Shown: one piece after another, positions 6,447 to 7,829 of the stretch
Position numbering within the stretch: the first letter of the stretch is position 1
How the letters are laid out: each line of letters opens with the position of its first letter
Assembly (NCBI GenBank): GCA_001725215.1
Contig: MEFT01000062.1
Coordinates: 1-7,829 of the forward strand
Origin: Clostridium sp. SCN 57-10
GTDB taxonomy: Bacteria; Bacillota; Clostridia; Oscillospirales; Butyricicoccaceae
Length of the DNA: 7,829 nucleotides
Direction of reading: 5' to 3'
Made by a program: the position numbers and the translations under genes
Notes under the pieces: model-generated
The model's database searches: none
Seen by the model: the letters and a program-made list of their open reading frames with translations, nothing else
What the model was told of the DNA's origin: nothing

Positions 6447-7616
6447 TTATCGGCGGGTCGCAATGAACTTTTCGATACGATCAAGCGCTTTTTTAAGATT
6501 TTCGAGCGAGTAGGCATAGGAAATACGGACATGGTTCTTGCCCGAATCGCCGAAGGCCTCGCCGGGGACGACGGCGACATGCTGCTCTTCAATGAGACGC
6601 TCAACAAAGTCGGTGCCGTCTTTGGCAAACATCGAAACATCGGGGAAGATGTAGAACGCGCCTTGCGGCTCGAAGCAGTCAAAGCCAAGGTCGAGCAGCG
6701 ACTTATAGAGGAACTTGCGGCGTTCGTCATACTTCTCCGCCATGTACTGAATGTCGCCCATGCCGTTGCGCAGCGCCTCAATAGCGGCATACTGTGCAGG
6801 GGTGGAGGCGCACATCAGGGCGTACTGGTGGAGGCGAAGGACATACTGCATCAGCTCGCGGGGGCCGCAGCAGTAGCCGAGGCGCCAGCCGGTCATGGCG
6901 AAGGCCTTGGAGAAGCCGCTGACCACAACGGTGCGCTCACGCATACCGGGCAGTGACGCAAAGGAGGTATGCTTGAGGCCGTAAGACAGCTCGGCATAGA
7001 TTTCGTCGGAGAAGACGACAATGTTGGTTCCTTCCAGAACCTTTGCAATCTCAACAAGCTCATCGTGCGTCATAACGGCGCCGGTGGGGTTGTTCGGGTA
7101 GGAGAGAAGCAGAGCCTTGGTCTTCGGCGTAATGGCGGCCTTAAGAGCCTCGGCGGTCAGCTTAAAGCTGTTTTCCTTCACCGTCGGGATGGCGACAGGC
7201 ACGGCGCCGGTGATCGAGGCAAGCGGGCCGTAGCAGACGAACGCAGGCTCGGGGATCAGGAACTCGTCGCCCACGCTGAGGAAAGCGCGCAGGCACATGT
7301 CAATGGCCTCCGAGCCGCCGACGGTAACAACCACTTCGTCATCGGGATTGTAGGAAATATTGAAGCGGCGGTCAAGATACCTTGAAATTTCGTAACGAAG
7401 GTCTTTCAAGCCAGCGTTTGCAGTATACTGCGTCTTGCCTTGCTTGAGCGAGTCGATGCCAGCCTGCATGATGTGGTCGGGCGTAATGAAGTCAGGCTCG
7501 CCAACGCCAAGGGAGATAGCATCGGGCATGGTCTCGGTAATACCGAAGTATTTACGAATGCCGGAGGGCTTTACCTGCGCAACGAGCGGTGTGACAACTT
7601 TGCTGTAGTCGATCAT
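6447..7616 (-). CDS. Class I/II PLP-dependent aminotransferase (aspartate aminotransferase fold)
   Basis: The 389-residue protein has the full active-site set of fold-type I aminotransferases. Lys237 in SGFSKAFAMTGWRLGY forms the Schiff base with pyridoxal phosphate. Asn176 in YPNNPTG, and Asp204 and Tyr207 in SDEIY, contact the cofactor. Arg245 should bind its phosphate. Arg364 in HVRIS binds the substrate carboxylate. It should be a cytosolic enzyme moving amino groups between an amino acid and a 2-oxo acid. The closest group is the AspB/PatA-like type, in which aspartate, aromatic or branched-chain substrates cannot be told apart by sequence alone. Start ATG 7616 has GGAGG seven bases upstream; an upstream in-frame start at 7649 would add 11 residues that include that site, so it is rejected. 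It is a single-gene unit with its own promoter and terminator. Confidence 0.93.
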   Translation of the reverse strand: MIDYSKVVTPLVAQVKPSGIRKYFGITETMPDAISLGVGEPDFITPDHIMQAGIDSLKQGKTQYTANAGLKDLRYEISRYLDRRFNISYNPDDEVVVTVGGSEAIDMCLRAFLSVGDEFLIPEPAFVCYGPLASITGAVPVAIPTVKENSFKLTAEALKAAITPKTKALLLSYPNNPTGAVMTHDELVEIAKVLEGTNIVVFSDEIYAELSYGLKHTSFASLPGMRERTVVVSGFSKAFAMTGWRLGYCCGPRELMQYVLRLHQYALMCASTPAQYAAIEALRNGMGDIQYMAEKYDERRKFLYKSLLDLGFDCFEPQGAFYIFPDVSMFAKDGTDFVERLIEEQHVAVVPGEAFGDSGKNHVRISYAYSLENLKKALDRIEKFIATRR

Positions 7617-7623
7617 AACTTTT

Positions 7624-7628
7624 CCTCC
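7624..7628 (-). promoter_or_regulatory. Ribosome binding site deciding the aminotransferase start
   Basis: On the minus strand GGAGG lies seven bases before ATG 7616, which fixes the start there rather than at the longer reading at 7649. Confidence 0.8.
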
Positions 7629-7631
7629 AAT

Positions 7632-7658
7632 GAATCTGATGTTTGACATCGATGATTC
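7632..7658 (-). promoter_or_regulatory. Imperfect inverted repeats in the aminotransferase leader
   Basis: GAATC (7632-7636) pairs with GATTC (7654-7658) and GATG (7638-7641) with CATC (7647-7650), with unequal bulges. An overlapping repeat CATCG/CGATG spans 7647-7662. These lie between the promoter and the ribosome site and could be an operator or a weak mRNA hairpin. The evidence is symmetry alone. Confidence 0.25.
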
Positions 7659-7679
7659 GATGTATTATCTCTATGGTAG

Positions 7680-7708
7680 AGTATAACATTGTTTGATGCG
7701 GCTTGCAA
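7680..7708 (-). promoter_or_regulatory. Promoter of the aminotransferase gene
   Basis: On the minus strand a -35 TTGCAA (7708-7703) and a -10 TATACT (7685-7680) are 17 bases apart. Transcription should start near 7673, leaving a leader of nearly 60 bases. Confidence 0.7.
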
Positions 7709-7782
7709 GAGCAGAAAGTGTGAATGGCTAATATAATTTTGCCGCTTTACATACACGTCTGAATTTAATATGGAAAATAAAG

Positions 7783-7811
7783 AGGACATCCGAAAAAAAT
7801 TCGGATGTCCT
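7783..7811 (-). terminator. Terminator of a minus-strand gene beyond the right edge
   Basis: A perfect 12-pair stem (7783-7794 with 7800-7811) closes a five-base loop. On the minus strand it is followed by CTTTATTTT; on the plus strand no T tract follows. It therefore most likely ends a gene lying to the right of the window and transcribed toward the aminotransferase. I see nothing else in 7709-7782. Confidence 0.7.
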
Positions 7812-7829
7812 GCGAACCCAAATCAGTTG

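Noticed and set aside
6426..6956. A 176-codon plus-strand frame
   Set aside because: It is antisense to the aminotransferase, whose active-site motifs are intact; the plus-strand protein shows no family features.

Overview
The window looks like chromosomal DNA from a spore-forming, moderately GC-rich member of the Clostridia. Evidence for this is a SpoIVFA/SpoIVFB-like pair next to the paired radical-SAM/DUF2344 genes that commonly follow it in Clostridia, Gram-positive ribosome binding sites and sigma-A type promoters, a YitT-family protein, and a lipoprotein of a transglutaminase-like type seen in gut Clostridia. A placement near Oscillospirales is a guess. There is no sign of phage, insertion sequences or CRISPR.

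Layout, left to right. (1) 1-1145: a sporulation protease module. The end of an M23 (LytM) peptidase gene overlaps by ATGA a short M50 intramembrane protease resembling SpoIVFB. (2) 1118-5881: a plus-strand run of four closely spaced genes. Its promoter sits over the stop codon of spoIVFB. The genes are a B12-binding-type radical SAM protein, its DUF2344 partner (8-base overlap), a YitT-family membrane protein (20-base overlap) and, 21 bases later, a lipoprotein with a degenerate transglutaminase-like domain. No convincing terminator lies inside this run. (3) 5899-6081: a single tRNA-Gly(GCC) gene with a near-consensus promoter and a long perfect hairpin terminator directly after the encoded CCA. 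(4) 6082-6390: an AT-rich patch with one small four-cysteine protein. (5) 6392-7708: a minus-strand class I/II aminotransferase with its own promoter, converging on the small gene across a symmetric terminator. (6) 7709-7829: intergenic, ending in a terminator that belongs to a minus-strand gene beyond the right edge.

How the parts may work together. In Bacillus, SpoIVFA holds SpoIVFB in the outer forespore membrane until signalling lets SpoIVFB cut pro-sigma-K; the first two genes probably encode an equivalent. The radical SAM/DUF2344 pair is very likely a two-protein unit of unknown substrate. The YitT protein and lipoprotein are tied to it only by position. From memory, this pair is often followed by RNase G and rplU-rpmA in related genomes, so the neighbourhood appears rearranged after about 3700. 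The best candidates for something under-described are the catalytically dead transglutaminase-like lipoprotein, the small AT-rich cysteine protein, and the CBS-less SpoIVFB.
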